64,000 bases of DNA from an uncultured Alphaproteobacteria bacterium (lineage in GTDB: Bacteria; Pseudomonadota; Alphaproteobacteria; Sphingomonadales; Sphingomonadaceae): the NCBI GenBank assembly GCA_903934325.1, contig CAIZNH010000037.1:54077-118076 (forward strand), read 5' to 3'. This document shows positions 18,748 through 26,062 of the stretch, in pieces (the first letter of the stretch is position 1; each line of letters begins with the position of its first letter). The position numbers and the translations under genes were made by a program. The notes beneath the pieces were generated by a model, which worked only from the letters and a program-made list of their open reading frames with translations, had not been told where the DNA came from and ran no database searches.

Positions 18748-20709
18748 ATGACCGCACAATCCGACACCGCCCCGTTGATCGCGCGCGCTGCGCTTTTCGG
18801 CAATCCTGTCCGCGCGCAGGGGCTGATCAGCCCCGATGGGCAGTGGCTCAGTTGGATCGCGCCCAAGGACGGCGTGCTCAACATCTGGATCGCGCCCGCC
18901 GCCGATCCCGAGGCCGCCCGCGCCGTGACCAGTGCCACGACACGCCCGATCCGCCAGCACTTCTGGGCGCCAGATGCCAGCGCTGTGATGTATATTCAGG
19001 ACAAGGGCGGGGACGAGAACTTCCTGCTCTACCGCGTCGACATCGCCAGCGGGGCCGAGACCACGCTCACCCCGTTTGAAAACACCCGCGTCGATCTGGT
19101 CGGCGCGTCGAGCACGATCAAGGACCGGCTGCTGCTCGGCCTCAACAACCGCGATCCGCAGTGGCACGATGTCCATATGCTCGATCTGGCCACCGGCGCG
19201 CTGGAGCTGGTGATCGAGAACAATGCCTATGCCGGCTTCATGGCGGACGACAATCTGGTGCTGCGCATGGCGATGCGCCAGAACGAGGCGGGCGGGACGG
19301 ACTATTTCCGGGTGACGGACAATGTGGTGGAAGCCGAGCCGTTCGAAACCTCGGCGATGGAAGATACGCTCACCACTGCGCCCGCAGGCTACACGGCGGA
19401 CGGCGCGACGCTCTACTGGATCGACAGCCGCGGGCGCGACACCGCCGCCCTGTTCGCACAGGACACCGCGACCGGCGCAAAGCGCCTGATCGCCGAGGAC
19501 GAGCGCGCCGATATCACCAGCACCCTGCGCCATCCGGTCACCGGCGAGGTCGAGGCCTATGCGGTCAATTACCTGACCAGGCAGTGGGTCGCGACCGACC
19601 CCGGCATCGCCGCCGCGCTGGCATGGCTGGGCGAGCGGCTCGAAGGCGATTTCGGCGTCAACAGCCGCACCGATGACGACATGGTGTGGATCGTCTGGAA
19701 CGACCCGCTGACCAGGCCGGTGCGCACCTTCATCTATGACCGGGTAACGCAGACGCTGATCCCCTTCTACGTCTCCCGTCCCGATCTTGAAGGCGCGCCG
19801 CTCCAGCCGATGCACCCCCTCGAAATCACCAGCCGCGACGGCCTCACCCTGCCCTGCTACCTCACCTTGCCGCCGGGCAGCGACCCGCAAGGCAACGGGC
19901 GGCCCGACGCTCCTGTGCCGATGGTGCTGCTGGTCCATGGCGGGCCGTGGGCGCGCGATGCCTATGGCTTCAATTCAGCGCACCAGCTGCTCGCCAATCG
20001 CGGCTACGGCGTCCTCAGCGTCAATTTCCGCGGCTCGACCGGATTCGGCAAGGGCTTCATAAATGCCGGCAACAAGCAGTGGGGCCTCGCGATGCATGAC
20101 GACCTGATCGACGCGGTCGACTGGGCCGTGGCGCAGGGCATTGCGCAAAAGGACAAGGTCGCGATCATGGGCGGCTCCTATGGCGGCTATGCCACCCTTG
20201 CGGGCCTCACCTTCACGCCTGAAGTCTTCGCCTGCGGGGTGGATATCGTCGGGCCGTCGAACCTTGAGACCCTGCTCTCGACCATCCCGCCCTACTGGGC
20301 GCCGATGGTGAAGATCTTCCACGAACGCATGGGTGATCCCTCGACACCGGAGGGCCTCGCCCTGCTGCGCGCGGCGAGCCCGCTCTACAAGGCGGACCAG
20401 ATCACCAAGCCGCTGCTGATCGCGCAAGGGGCCAATGATCCGCGCGTCAAGCAGTCCGAAAGCGACCAGATCGTCGGCGCGATGCAGGCGGCGGGGATTC
20501 CGGTCACCTATGTGCTCTACCCCGATGAGGGCCACGGCTTTGCGCGGCCCGAAAACAGCATCGCCTTCTATGCCATTGCCGAGAACTTCCTTGCCGAATG
20601 TCTCGGCGGGCGCGCCGAGCCGCTGGGCGATGCGCTGGCACCGGCGAGTGCGCAGATCATCGAGGGCGCGGGTCATGTGAAAGGTCTGGAAGCCGCGCTC
20701 GTCACCTGA
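18748..20709 (+). CDS. S9-family prolyl oligopeptidase / acylaminoacyl-peptidase-like
   Basis: Serine peptidase with an N-terminal beta-propeller (about 1-370) and a C-terminal alpha/beta-hydrolase domain. The nucleophile is Ser477 in GGSYGGYAT; Asp564 (GANDPR) and His596 (DEGHGF) complete the triad. The oxyanion region VLLVHGGPWARD lies upstream. At 653 residues it matches the DPP/AAP-like S9C group. No signal peptide is evident, so a cytoplasmic peptide-degrading role is likely. The start ATG has an AGGAGAG ribosome site. It stands alone, 53 bases after the glycosylase gene. Confidence 0.9.
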   Translation: MTAQSDTAPLIARAALFGNPVRAQGLISPDGQWLSWIAPKDGVLNIWIAPAADPEAARAVTSATTRPIRQHFWAPDASAVMYIQDKGGDENFLLYRVDIASGAETTLTPFENTRVDLVGASSTIKDRLLLGLNNRDPQWHDVHMLDLATGALELVIENNAYAGFMADDNLVLRMAMRQNEAGGTDYFRVTDNVVEAEPFETSAMEDTLTTAPAGYTADGATLYWIDSRGRDTAALFAQDTATGAKRLIAEDERADITSTLRHPVTGEVEAYAVNYLTRQWVATDPGIAAALAWLGERLEGDFGVNSRTDDDMVWIVWNDPLTRPVRTFIYDRVTQTLIPFYVSRPDLEGAPLQPMHPLEITSRDGLTLPCYLTLPPGSDPQGNGRPDAPVPMVLLVHGGPWARDAYGFNSAHQLLANRGYGVLSVNFRGSTGFGKGFINAGNKQWGLAMHDDLIDAVDWAVAQGIAQKDKVAIMGGSYGGYATLAGLTFTPEVFACGVDIVGPSNLETLLSTIPPYWAPMVKIFHERMGDPSTPEGLALLRAASPLYKADQITKPLLIAQGANDPRVKQSESDQIVGAMQAAGIPVTYVLYPDEGHGFARPENSIAFYAIAENFLAECLGGRAEPLGDALAPASAQIIEGAGHVKGLEAALVT

Positions 20710-20778
20710 TTTGCCCTGCTGACAAGCGTGTCAGTCCGCTCTAGATGGGTTGCAAACAGCAATCGGAGAGGGATCACC

Positions 20779-21603
20779 ATGGTAGTCTCAGGGGCAGAAC
20801 GGCGCAGCATCTTCATCACCGGCGGGGCATCGGGCATCGGCCGCGCTGTCGCCCGCCATTTCGGCGAGCGCGGGTGGTTCGTCGGGATTGCCGACGTCAA
20901 TGTCGAGGGGATGGAGGACACGCTCGGCCTGATCGAGGGCGGGTTCAAATATATGCACCGCCTCGATGTGCGTGACCGCGCGGCGTGGGACGAGGCGCTC
21001 GCGGCCTTCAACACCGCCGCCGGATCGCGGATCGACGTGGTGGTCAACAATGCCGGGATCGGCACCGGCGGACCGCTGGCCGAGCTCGAGGTCGAAGAGA
21101 TCGACCGCTGCCTCGACATCAACCTGCGCGGGGTGCTCTACGGGGCGCAGGCGGCCTATCCCTACTTGAAGGCAAGCGCCCCGGGCAGCGCGCTGGTCAA
21201 TATCGCCAGCGCTGCGGGCCTCACCGGCGGCAGCGGGATGAGCGTCTATTCCGCCACCAAGTTCGGCGTGCGCGGGATCGCGGAGAGCCTCGATGCCGAA
21301 TGGGCGCCCGACGGGATCAAGGTCTCCTCGATCTGCCCGAGCTTCATTGAGACCCCGCTGCTCGATGGCACCGGCAACCGCAAGACCAACGAGAACATCC
21401 GCACCCGCGTCACCGCTGCCGGGCTGGAGATCACGCCGGTGGAAGAGGTTGCGCAGGCGGTGTGGAACGCGGTCCACGGAGACGATCTGCATTACCTCGT
21501 CGGCAAGACGGCGCGCAGCCTCGCCTTTTCCAAGCGCTGGATGCCCGGCAAGGTGCGCAAGCAGCAGCGCGCTGCGGGGCGGCAGGGGTTATTGGGGAAA
21601 TGA
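20779..21603 (+). CDS. Short-chain dehydrogenase/reductase
   Basis: NAD(P)-dependent oxidoreductase of the classical SDR family. The 274-residue product has the cofactor loop TGGASGIGRAV (about 13-23), NNAGIG, the serine in VNIASAAG and the catalytic YSATK. Aspartate after the second strand (ADVN) suggests a preference for NAD over NADP. A strong GGAGAGG precedes the ATG. The basic C-terminus (KVRKQQRAAGRQG) is unusual. The substrate cannot be told from sequence. Confidence 0.88.
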   Translation: MVVSGAERRSIFITGGASGIGRAVARHFGERGWFVGIADVNVEGMEDTLGLIEGGFKYMHRLDVRDRAAWDEALAAFNTAAGSRIDVVVNNAGIGTGGPLAELEVEEIDRCLDINLRGVLYGAQAAYPYLKASAPGSALVNIASAAGLTGGSGMSVYSATKFGVRGIAESLDAEWAPDGIKVSSICPSFIETPLLDGTGNRKTNENIRTRVTAAGLEITPVEEVAQAVWNAVHGDDLHYLVGKTARSLAFSKRWMPGKVRKQQRAAGRQGLLGK

Positions 21604-21711
21604 TGTTAGTGCAGGCGGTGTTGGTCAGCGCTGGGACGGTCGCGCTAGCGACCGCAAGGCCGAACGGCCGCCCGCAGCGACGGGGCCGTCAGGCCGCGTG
21701 AGCGAGGATAC

Positions 21712-21731
21712 CGCACGCCGGAGGGCGTGCG
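21712..21731. repeat. GC-rich hairpin between convergent genes
   Basis: CGCACGCC, a four-base loop and GGCGTGCG form a perfect 8-bp stem just past the convergent ends of the SDR and phhB genes. The 21605-21711 stretch also holds GTCGCGCTAGCGAC and GGCCGAACGGCC hairpins. No T-run follows, so a terminator role is only possible. A similarly built hairpin cluster occurs at 55508-55612. Confidence 0.45.
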
Positions 21732-21734
21732 AAA

Positions 21735-22034
21735 TCACAAAAGCCCATCGATATCGGCAGCCAGCCGTGCATCGCGGGCCGACAATCCGCCGCTTTCGCC
21801 CGCGTCATGGGTGGTGAGCGTCACCTCGACGCGGTTGTAGACGTTGAACCATTCGGGGTGGTGGTCCTGCGCCTCGGCCAGCAGGGCGACGCGGTTCATG
21901 AAGCCCCAGGCTTCGGAGAAATCCTTGAACCGGAAGGTCCGCGCAATCGCCTTGCCCTCGCGCGCCAGCGCCCATGCGGGGTGCGCCGCCAGCAATGCGG
22001 TGATTTCGTCAGAGGTGAATTCGGGGACGGACAT
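21735..22034 (-). CDS. phhB: Pterin-4a-carbinolamine dehydratase
   Basis: Recycles the oxidised pterin cofactor of aromatic amino-acid hydroxylases by dehydrating 4a-hydroxytetrahydropterin. The 99-residue product is a complete single-domain member with the signature [20 protein letters not shown] and the following THDAGG-like turn (THDAGESGG). The active-site histidines are present. No phenylalanine hydroxylase gene is adjacent in this window. Confidence 0.93.
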   Translation of the reverse strand: MSVPEFTSDEITALLAAHPAWALAREGKAIARTFRFKDFSEAWGFMNRVALLAEAQDHHPEWFNVYNRVEVTLTTHDAGESGGLSARDARLAADIDGLL

Positions 22035-22096
22035 TGACGGGTTCCTTGTGCGGGTCGCTTGTTTGCGCGCCGCCTTTTCCCTAACGCTGGCCGCCG

Positions 22097-22702
22097 ATGC
22101 AAGCCTCGCCGCCGTCCCTTGTTGCTGACAACCTCGCCTGCCGCCGCGGCGAGCGGCTGCTGTTCCGGCGGCTGTCGTTCCGGCTGGAGGCGGGCGCGGC
22201 GTGCCATGTGACGGGCGCGAATGGCGCGGGCAAGACGACGCTGATCCGCGCGCTGGCGGGCCTCACCACGCCCTATGCCGGCAGCGTCAACCGCGAGGGC
22301 GCGCTGGCGCTGCTGGACGAGCGCACCGGGCTTGATCCGGCCCTGCCGCTGGCCAAGGCGCTCGCCTTCTGGTTCGCGCTCGACGGGGCGGAGACAAGCA
22401 CCGCGATCATGGAGCGCCTGCGCCTCGATGCGCTGGCCGAAGTGCCGGTGCGCTATCTTTCGACGGGACAGAAAAAGCGCGCAGCCCTCGCCCGCGTGAT
22501 CGGGCAGGCCGCCCCCGTCTGGCTGCTCGACGAGCCGCTCTCCGGCCTCGATGCCGCCTCGCAAAGCCTCGTCAGCACGCTGGTGCGCGAACATTGCGCG
22601 GGCGGCGGGATCGCGCTGATCGTCTCGCACCAGCCGCTCGAGGTGCCGGGCATGACGAGCTTTGCGATCGAGGACTTTGCCCCTGCGGGAGAGGACGCAT
22701 GA
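22097..22702 (+). CDS. ccmA: Heme exporter ATP-binding protein CcmA
   Basis: ATPase of the cytochrome c maturation ABC complex (system I), acting with CcmB/CcmC on heme handling at the inner membrane. The 201-residue protein has Walker [10 protein letters not shown] (about 39-47), the signature YLSTGQKKR, Walker [14 protein letters not shown] and a switch histidine in VSHQPLE. The short length is characteristic of CcmA. Its stop overlaps the ccmB start (ATGA). It is divergent from phhB. Confidence 0.93.
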   Translation: MQASPPSLVADNLACRRGERLLFRRLSFRLEAGAACHVTGANGAGKTTLIRALAGLTTPYAGSVNREGALALLDERTGLDPALPLAKALAFWFALDGAETSTAIMERLRLDALAEVPVRYLSTGQKKRAALARVIGQAAPVWLLDEPLSGLDAASQSLVSTLVREHCAGGGIALIVSHQPLEVPGMTSFAIEDFAPAGEDA

Positions 22703-23349
22703 TCGCCGCCCTGCTCCGCCGTGACCTCGCGCAGTTCTTCCCCTTCACCGGCAGCGGCGCGGCCCTGCCCGTGGTGTTCTTCGTCGCGGTCGCCATGCTG
22801 TTCCCCTTCGCGGTCGGGCCGGATGCGAACCTGATGCTCAAGACCGGCGGCGGGGTGGTGTGGATCGCGGCGCTGCTGGCGGCGATCCTGCCCTTGGAAA
22901 AGCTGGTGGCGCGCGACATCGAACTCGGCTTCTTCGACCAACTGCGCCTGCGCGGGATGACGGAAGAGGCGATGATGGCGGTGCGCCTTATCGCCCACTG
23001 GCTGAGCTTCGGCCCGCCGCTGCTGCTGGCGACCTTCCCCGCCGCGGCGCTGCTCAAGATCGAGGGCGAGACCTTCCAGATCCTGCTGCTCGGCCTTGTC
23101 GCAGGCACGCCGGGGCTTGCGGCCATCGGGCTGATGATCGCCGCGCTCACCGCAAGCTTGCGCGCAGGCGCGGCGCTTTCGGGCCTGCTGCTGATCCCGC
23201 TCGCGCTCCCGATCCTGATCTTCGGCGCAGGCGCGCTGGCGCGGCAGGACGTCGCGAGCCTCGGCTTCGTCGGCGCAATCAGTCTGGCGCTGGTGGCAAT
23301 CGCACCCTTCGCCGCAGGGGCCGCGATCCGGGCTGCGCGGGAGGGGTAG
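22699..23349 (+). CDS. ccmB: Heme exporter protein CcmB
   Basis: Membrane component of the CcmAB complex. The 216-residue protein has about six membrane helices, begins with the characteristic RDL segment (LLRRDLAQFF) and has LEKLVARDIELGFFDQLRLRG in the first large loop, matching CcmB proteins. Translationally coupled to ccmA. ccmC and later ccm genes are not adjacent here; the next feature is a repeat and a GIY-YIG gene, so the ccm cluster is split in this genome. Confidence 0.9.
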   Translation: MIAALLRRDLAQFFPFTGSGAALPVVFFVAVAMLFPFAVGPDANLMLKTGGGVVWIAALLAAILPLEKLVARDIELGFFDQLRLRGMTEEAMMAVRLIAHWLSFGPPLLLATFPAAALLKIEGETFQILLLGLVAGTPGLAAIGLMIAALTASLRAGAALSGLLLIPLALPILIFGAGALARQDVASLGFVGAISLALVAIAPFAAGAAIRAAREG

Positions 23350-23358
23350 GCTCCCCCG

Positions 23359-23384
23359 CCCCGGGCTTGACCCAGGACCCAGCT
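23359..23384 (-). repeat. REP-like palindromic repeat, copy A
   Basis: Read on the minus strand this is AGCTGGGTCC then TGGGTCAAGCCCGGGG, a slightly degenerate copy of the element at 23761-23786 in inverted orientation. It lies ten bases after ccmB and 17 bases before the GIY-YIG gene. Confidence 0.8.
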
Positions 23385-23401
23385 TCTCCATAACCGCCTC
23401 T

Positions 23402-23701
23402 ATGGAAAGAGAAACCCGAGGCGGCTGGGTCTACATCATGACCAATCGCTATCGCGGCACGCTTTACGTCGGCTCGACCACCGATCTTCCCACAAGGATC
23501 ATGCAGCACCGCGAAGGGCGCGGCTCAGAGTTTTGCGCCGAACATGGCCTTGTCAGATTGGTCTGGGCCGAGTTTCTTCCGAGCATCGTCGATACCAAGC
23601 ATCACGAACAGCGCATCAAACGCTGGCGGCGAGACTGGAAGATAGCTCTGATCGAAAAGACCAACCCCGATTGGGACGACTTGTTCGACAAGCTCATCTG
23701 A
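23402..23701 (+). CDS. Small GIY-YIG endonuclease-domain protein (URI-like, COG2827 type)
   Basis: The 99-residue product is a single GIY-YIG fold: WVYIMTNRYRGTLYVGSTTDL gives the GIY and YIG equivalents (VYIM and LYVG), followed by the conserved Arg in LPTRIMQHREG, and RIKRWRRDWKIALIEKTNPDWDDL at the C-terminus. The family cuts DNA in known members, but this small group has no settled role. It is bracketed by inverted copies of a palindromic repeat (23359-23384 and 23761-23786), with a third hairpin at 23715-23733, suggesting that gene and repeats form a unit. Confidence 0.9.
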   Translation: MERETRGGWVYIMTNRYRGTLYVGSTTDLPTRIMQHREGRGSEFCAEHGLVRLVWAEFLPSIVDTKHHEQRIKRWRRDWKIALIEKTNPDWDDLFDKLI

Positions 23702-23714
23702 TTCCGCTTCCCCG

Positions 23715-23733
23715 CCCCGGACTAGATCCGGGG
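23715..23733. repeat. REP-like hairpin, copy B
   Basis: CCCCGGA, a five-base loop (CTAGA) and TCCGGGG make a 7-bp stem 14 bases after the GIY-YIG stop codon. It is related in style to the flanking CCCGGG repeats but has a different loop (CTAGA instead of TCAAG or CTTGA). Confidence 0.7.
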
Positions 23734-23760
23734 CCCCGCTTTGCTGATCGCCGGAAAGAT

Positions 23761-23786
23761 AGCTGGGTCCCGGGTCAAGCCCGGGA
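23761..23786 (+). repeat. REP-like palindromic repeat, copy C
   Basis: AGCTGGG leads into TCCCGGGTCAAGCCCGGGA (23768-23786), a perfect 7-bp stem with a TCAAG loop. It is the inverted partner of copy A on the other side of the GIY-YIG gene and matches copy D at 55465-55483. The stop codon of the minus-strand gene 23775-24260 lies within it. Confidence 0.85.
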
Positions 23787-24260
23787 CGGGGTTGCATTCC
23801 GCAAGTAATTCACCAGCCGCACGGTCATGTCCAACCTAGGGCTATCGAAAACTTTGTCACCGAATACTGTCCTCCAGCCATGTTCATCGTCCGGCATTTG
23901 CGCAGCGAGTTGGAACAAGCCTTCAAGCAGCCTCGGGTCAGCACGCTCATCATCGAAGACCGCATTGCGAAGCAGCCAAGGGAAATTGGCGATGGGGCAG
24001 CCGCACACGCTTTCGGGTGCTTCGAACCTTGCCGAACCTGCGCGCAGGGGCACTAAAGCATCACGCGGCGTGAACAGCAGTTCCCCGTCGAGCACACGGT
24101 CCCGGGCTTGGCCACCCAGAATTCGCCGCGACCTCGGCACGAAAAGTTTCAGGATCGCACCCTCGCCGAGAACCAAGCTGTCGAAATGCCGGAAACGGAT
24201 AACCGACAAGCTGAATTGCTCGGCCAGCCGCGTGGTCAATTGAGCCTGCGGCCCGGCCAT
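23775..24260 (-). CDS. Hypothetical protein, downstream of map
   Basis: A 161-residue product, start ATG overlapping the map stop by one base (TGATG). I recognise no family. It has a region with GEGAILKLFVPRSRRILGG, a Cys-x-Cys pair (VCGCPIANFPWLLRN) and a C-terminal LDMTVRLVNYLRN. There is no signal peptide or membrane helix. Its last codons and stop fall inside the REP-like repeat copy C, so the natural C-terminus may have been replaced by repeat insertion. Codon use is ordinary. Coupling to map suggests co-expression only. Confidence 0.6.
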   Translation of the reverse strand: MAGPQAQLTTRLAEQFSLSVIRFRHFDSLVLGEGAILKLFVPRSRRILGGQARDRVLDGELLFTPRDALVPLRAGSARFEAPESVCGCPIANFPWLLRNAVFDDERADPRLLEGLFQLAAQMPDDEHGWRTVFGDKVFDSPRLDMTVRLVNYLRNATPSRA

Positions 24261-25087
24261 CACACGTAAGGCGGGCAGTCCCGACCCGTCGGGCTTTTCG
24301 TGAAGATCTCGTTGCCGGTTTCCGTAATCGCGATCGAATGCTCGAACTGGGCCGAAAGGCTCTTGTCGCGCGTCACGGCGGTCCAGCCGTCGCCGAGCAC
24401 TTTGGCCCAGGGCTTGCCGAGGTTGATCATCGGCTCGATGGTGAAGAACATCCCCGGCTTCAGCTCCGGCCCCGTCCCGGCCTTGGCGGCGTGGACCACT
24501 TCGGGGGCGTCGTGGAACAGGCGGCCGAGGCCATGCCCGCAGAACTCGCGCACCACGCCGTAACGGAACTGGTTGGCATGGGCCTCGATCGCCGCGCCGA
24601 TATCGCCCAGCCGCGCGCCGGGCTGCGCGGCGGCGATGCCGAGCATCAGGCATTCATAGGTCACCTCGACCAGCTTGCGCGCCTTCAGCGAGGGCTCGCC
24701 CGCGTAGAACATGCGGCTGGTATCGCCGTGCCAGCCATCCACCAAGGGCGTCACGTCGATGTTGAGGATGTCGCCATCCTTCAGCACCTTGTCGCCCGGA
24801 ATCCCGTGGCAGATCACATGGTTGATCGAGATGCAGCAGGAATGCGCATAGCCGCGATAACCGAGCGTTGCGGGGATCGCGCCCGCATCCAGCATCATGC
24901 CGCGCACCGCATCGTCGATGGCCCCGGTGGTGACGCCGGGCTTCACCAGCTCCACGCAGGCATCGAGGATCTCGGCGGCAAGGCGGCCTGCCTTGCGCAT
25001 GCCTTCAAAGCCCTCAGCCGTGTGGAGCTTGATGGTGCCGTCGCGGTAGACGGTCTGATCGCCGTCAACGAGTTGGTATTCGTGCAT
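24260..25087 (-). CDS. map: Methionine aminopeptidase, type I
   Basis: Removes the N-terminal methionine of nascent proteins. The 275-residue product carries the metal-ligand set: His in YRGYAHSCC/HGIPG region, two Asp in DILNIDVTPLVDGWHGDTSRM, His in EFCGHGLG, Glu in FTIEPMI and Glu in ITETGNEI. I prefer the ATG at 25085-25087 (MHEYQLVDG); a GTG three codons upstream (25096) is also possible. It ends GRDCPPYV. Length is normal for a type Ia enzyme. It is followed by an overlapping gene of unknown function. Confidence 0.95.
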   Translation of the reverse strand: MHEYQLVDGDQTVYRDGTIKLHTAEGFEGMRKAGRLAAEILDACVELVKPGVTTGAIDDAVRGMMLDAGAIPATLGYRGYAHSCCISINHVICHGIPGDKVLKDGDILNIDVTPLVDGWHGDTSRMFYAGEPSLKARKLVEVTYECLMLGIAAAQPGARLGDIGAAIEAHANQFRYGVVREFCGHGLGRLFHDAPEVVHAAKAGTGPELKPGMFFTIEPMINLGKPWAKVLGDGWTAVTRDKSLSAQFEHSIAITETGNEIFTKSPTGRDCPPYV

Positions 25088-25119
25088 GGGGCTCACATAG
25101 CGATGCGCCGCGCAAAATG

Positions 25120-25998
25120 CTACTTCGCTTGGGCGAAGGCGGCGGCATATTCGGGTTTGACGGCGGCGAGCACCTTCGCGGTCACCGGCAGCGTCACCTC
25201 ATATTGCCCCTCGGCATAGGAGCCCGCCACGTAGGGCGCGGCGATCAGGCCGATGCGGTTGAAGCGCCGCCTGTTCGACGAGCCGAGCAGAACCGCGAGA
25301 TCGGCAATCGGCGGGCAAGGGAAAATCCCGTCATCCTCGATCACCTGGCTGGTCTCGGCGTCCATGCGCTTGATCCGTTCGGCCTTCAGCCCCTTGCACC
25401 ATTCCGCCCCCAGCGCATCCTGCAAGGCGGCGGGGGAGCGGAACAGGTCTTCGGGCATGATCGCGGCCTTGGCCTGCCGGTCCCACAGCAGCGCATCGGT
25501 GTAGTAATTGCCGTGGGCGCCGCCCGTGTATTCGTAGACTTCGACCGAGAGCGAGAGGAAGCGCGGCAGGTTGGTCACCACCTTCCAGGTCTTCTGGAAA
25601 TCGCGGATCGTGCAGCCGCCGCAATCCTCGCCCGCGAATTCCTTGAGCGAGGTCTGCCATTCGCCTTTCTGCTCGGCCAGCAGCCGCTCGCGCTCGGCGG
25701 CGAGTTGCGCGGCAAGCGCGGGGATGGCCGAGACCGCAGCCGGCCAGCGATAGACGAAGTCGCGGGTGGCATTGCCCGTGCCTTCGTGTTCGACAAGCTG
25801 CGATCTCAGATAGGGTTTGGGTGCGGCTTGACCCGCAGTTGGCACTGACTGGGCGAGCGCCGCGCCCGGAGCGACGCAGGCCAGAACGGCGGCCATGATC
25901 GCCGCCAGACCCCTGCCAGACCCCCCGTAGCCCCGCTTTGATGGCCGGTTGGCATTACGCGGCGAATGTTTCACGTGAAACATTTCCAGAACACCCAT
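25120..25998 (-). CDS. Secreted DUF4163/DUF3298-like (RsiV-type) protein; carries a parS site near its 5' end
   Basis: The 292-residue product has a long N-region, then a signal-like hydrophobic segment (about 31-49) ending GAALAQ. The mature part contains FLSLSVEVYEYTGGAHGNYYTDALLWDRQ, the hallmark of the DUF3298/RsiV fold, preceded by a DUF4163-like region with a CGGC pair. Function is unknown; RsiV relatives bind lysozyme, which may be chance. The start at 25998 has AAGGGAAAAGGG upstream. Residues 6-11 (MFHVKH) are simply the translation of the parS palindrome at 25967-25982, so the N-terminus has been shaped by the site. Confidence 0.72.
   Translation of the reverse strand: MGVLEMFHVKHSPRNANRPSKRGYGGSGRGLAAIMAAVLACVAPGAALAQSVPTAGQAAPKPYLRSQLVEHEGTGNATRDFVYRWPAAVSAIPALAAQLAAERERLLAEQKGEWQTSLKEFAGEDCGGCTIRDFQKTWKVVTNLPRFLSLSVEVYEYTGGAHGNYYTDALLWDRQAKAAIMPEDLFRSPAALQDALGAEWCKGLKAERIKRMDAETSQVIEDDGIFPCPPIADLAVLLGSSNRRRFNRIGLIAAPYVAGSYAEGQYEVTLPVTAKVLAAVKPEYAAAFAQAK
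25967..25982. other. parS: parS centromere site 1
   Basis: The 16-bp palindrome TGTTTCACGTGAAACA is exactly the ParB-binding consensus known from Bacillus, Caulobacter and many others; here the symmetry extends to 20 bp (25965-25984). ParB nucleates here and loads condensin and the segregation machinery. It lies inside the 5' coding end of the gene 25120-25998 and is read there as codons for MFHVKH. A second perfect copy lies at 44441-44456. Confidence 0.92.
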
Positions 25999-26062
25999 TT
26001 CCCTTTTCCCTTGCGTCCGAATCTGCTGGCGACAACCCCGTGCCCGTGATTATGGAACAGGC

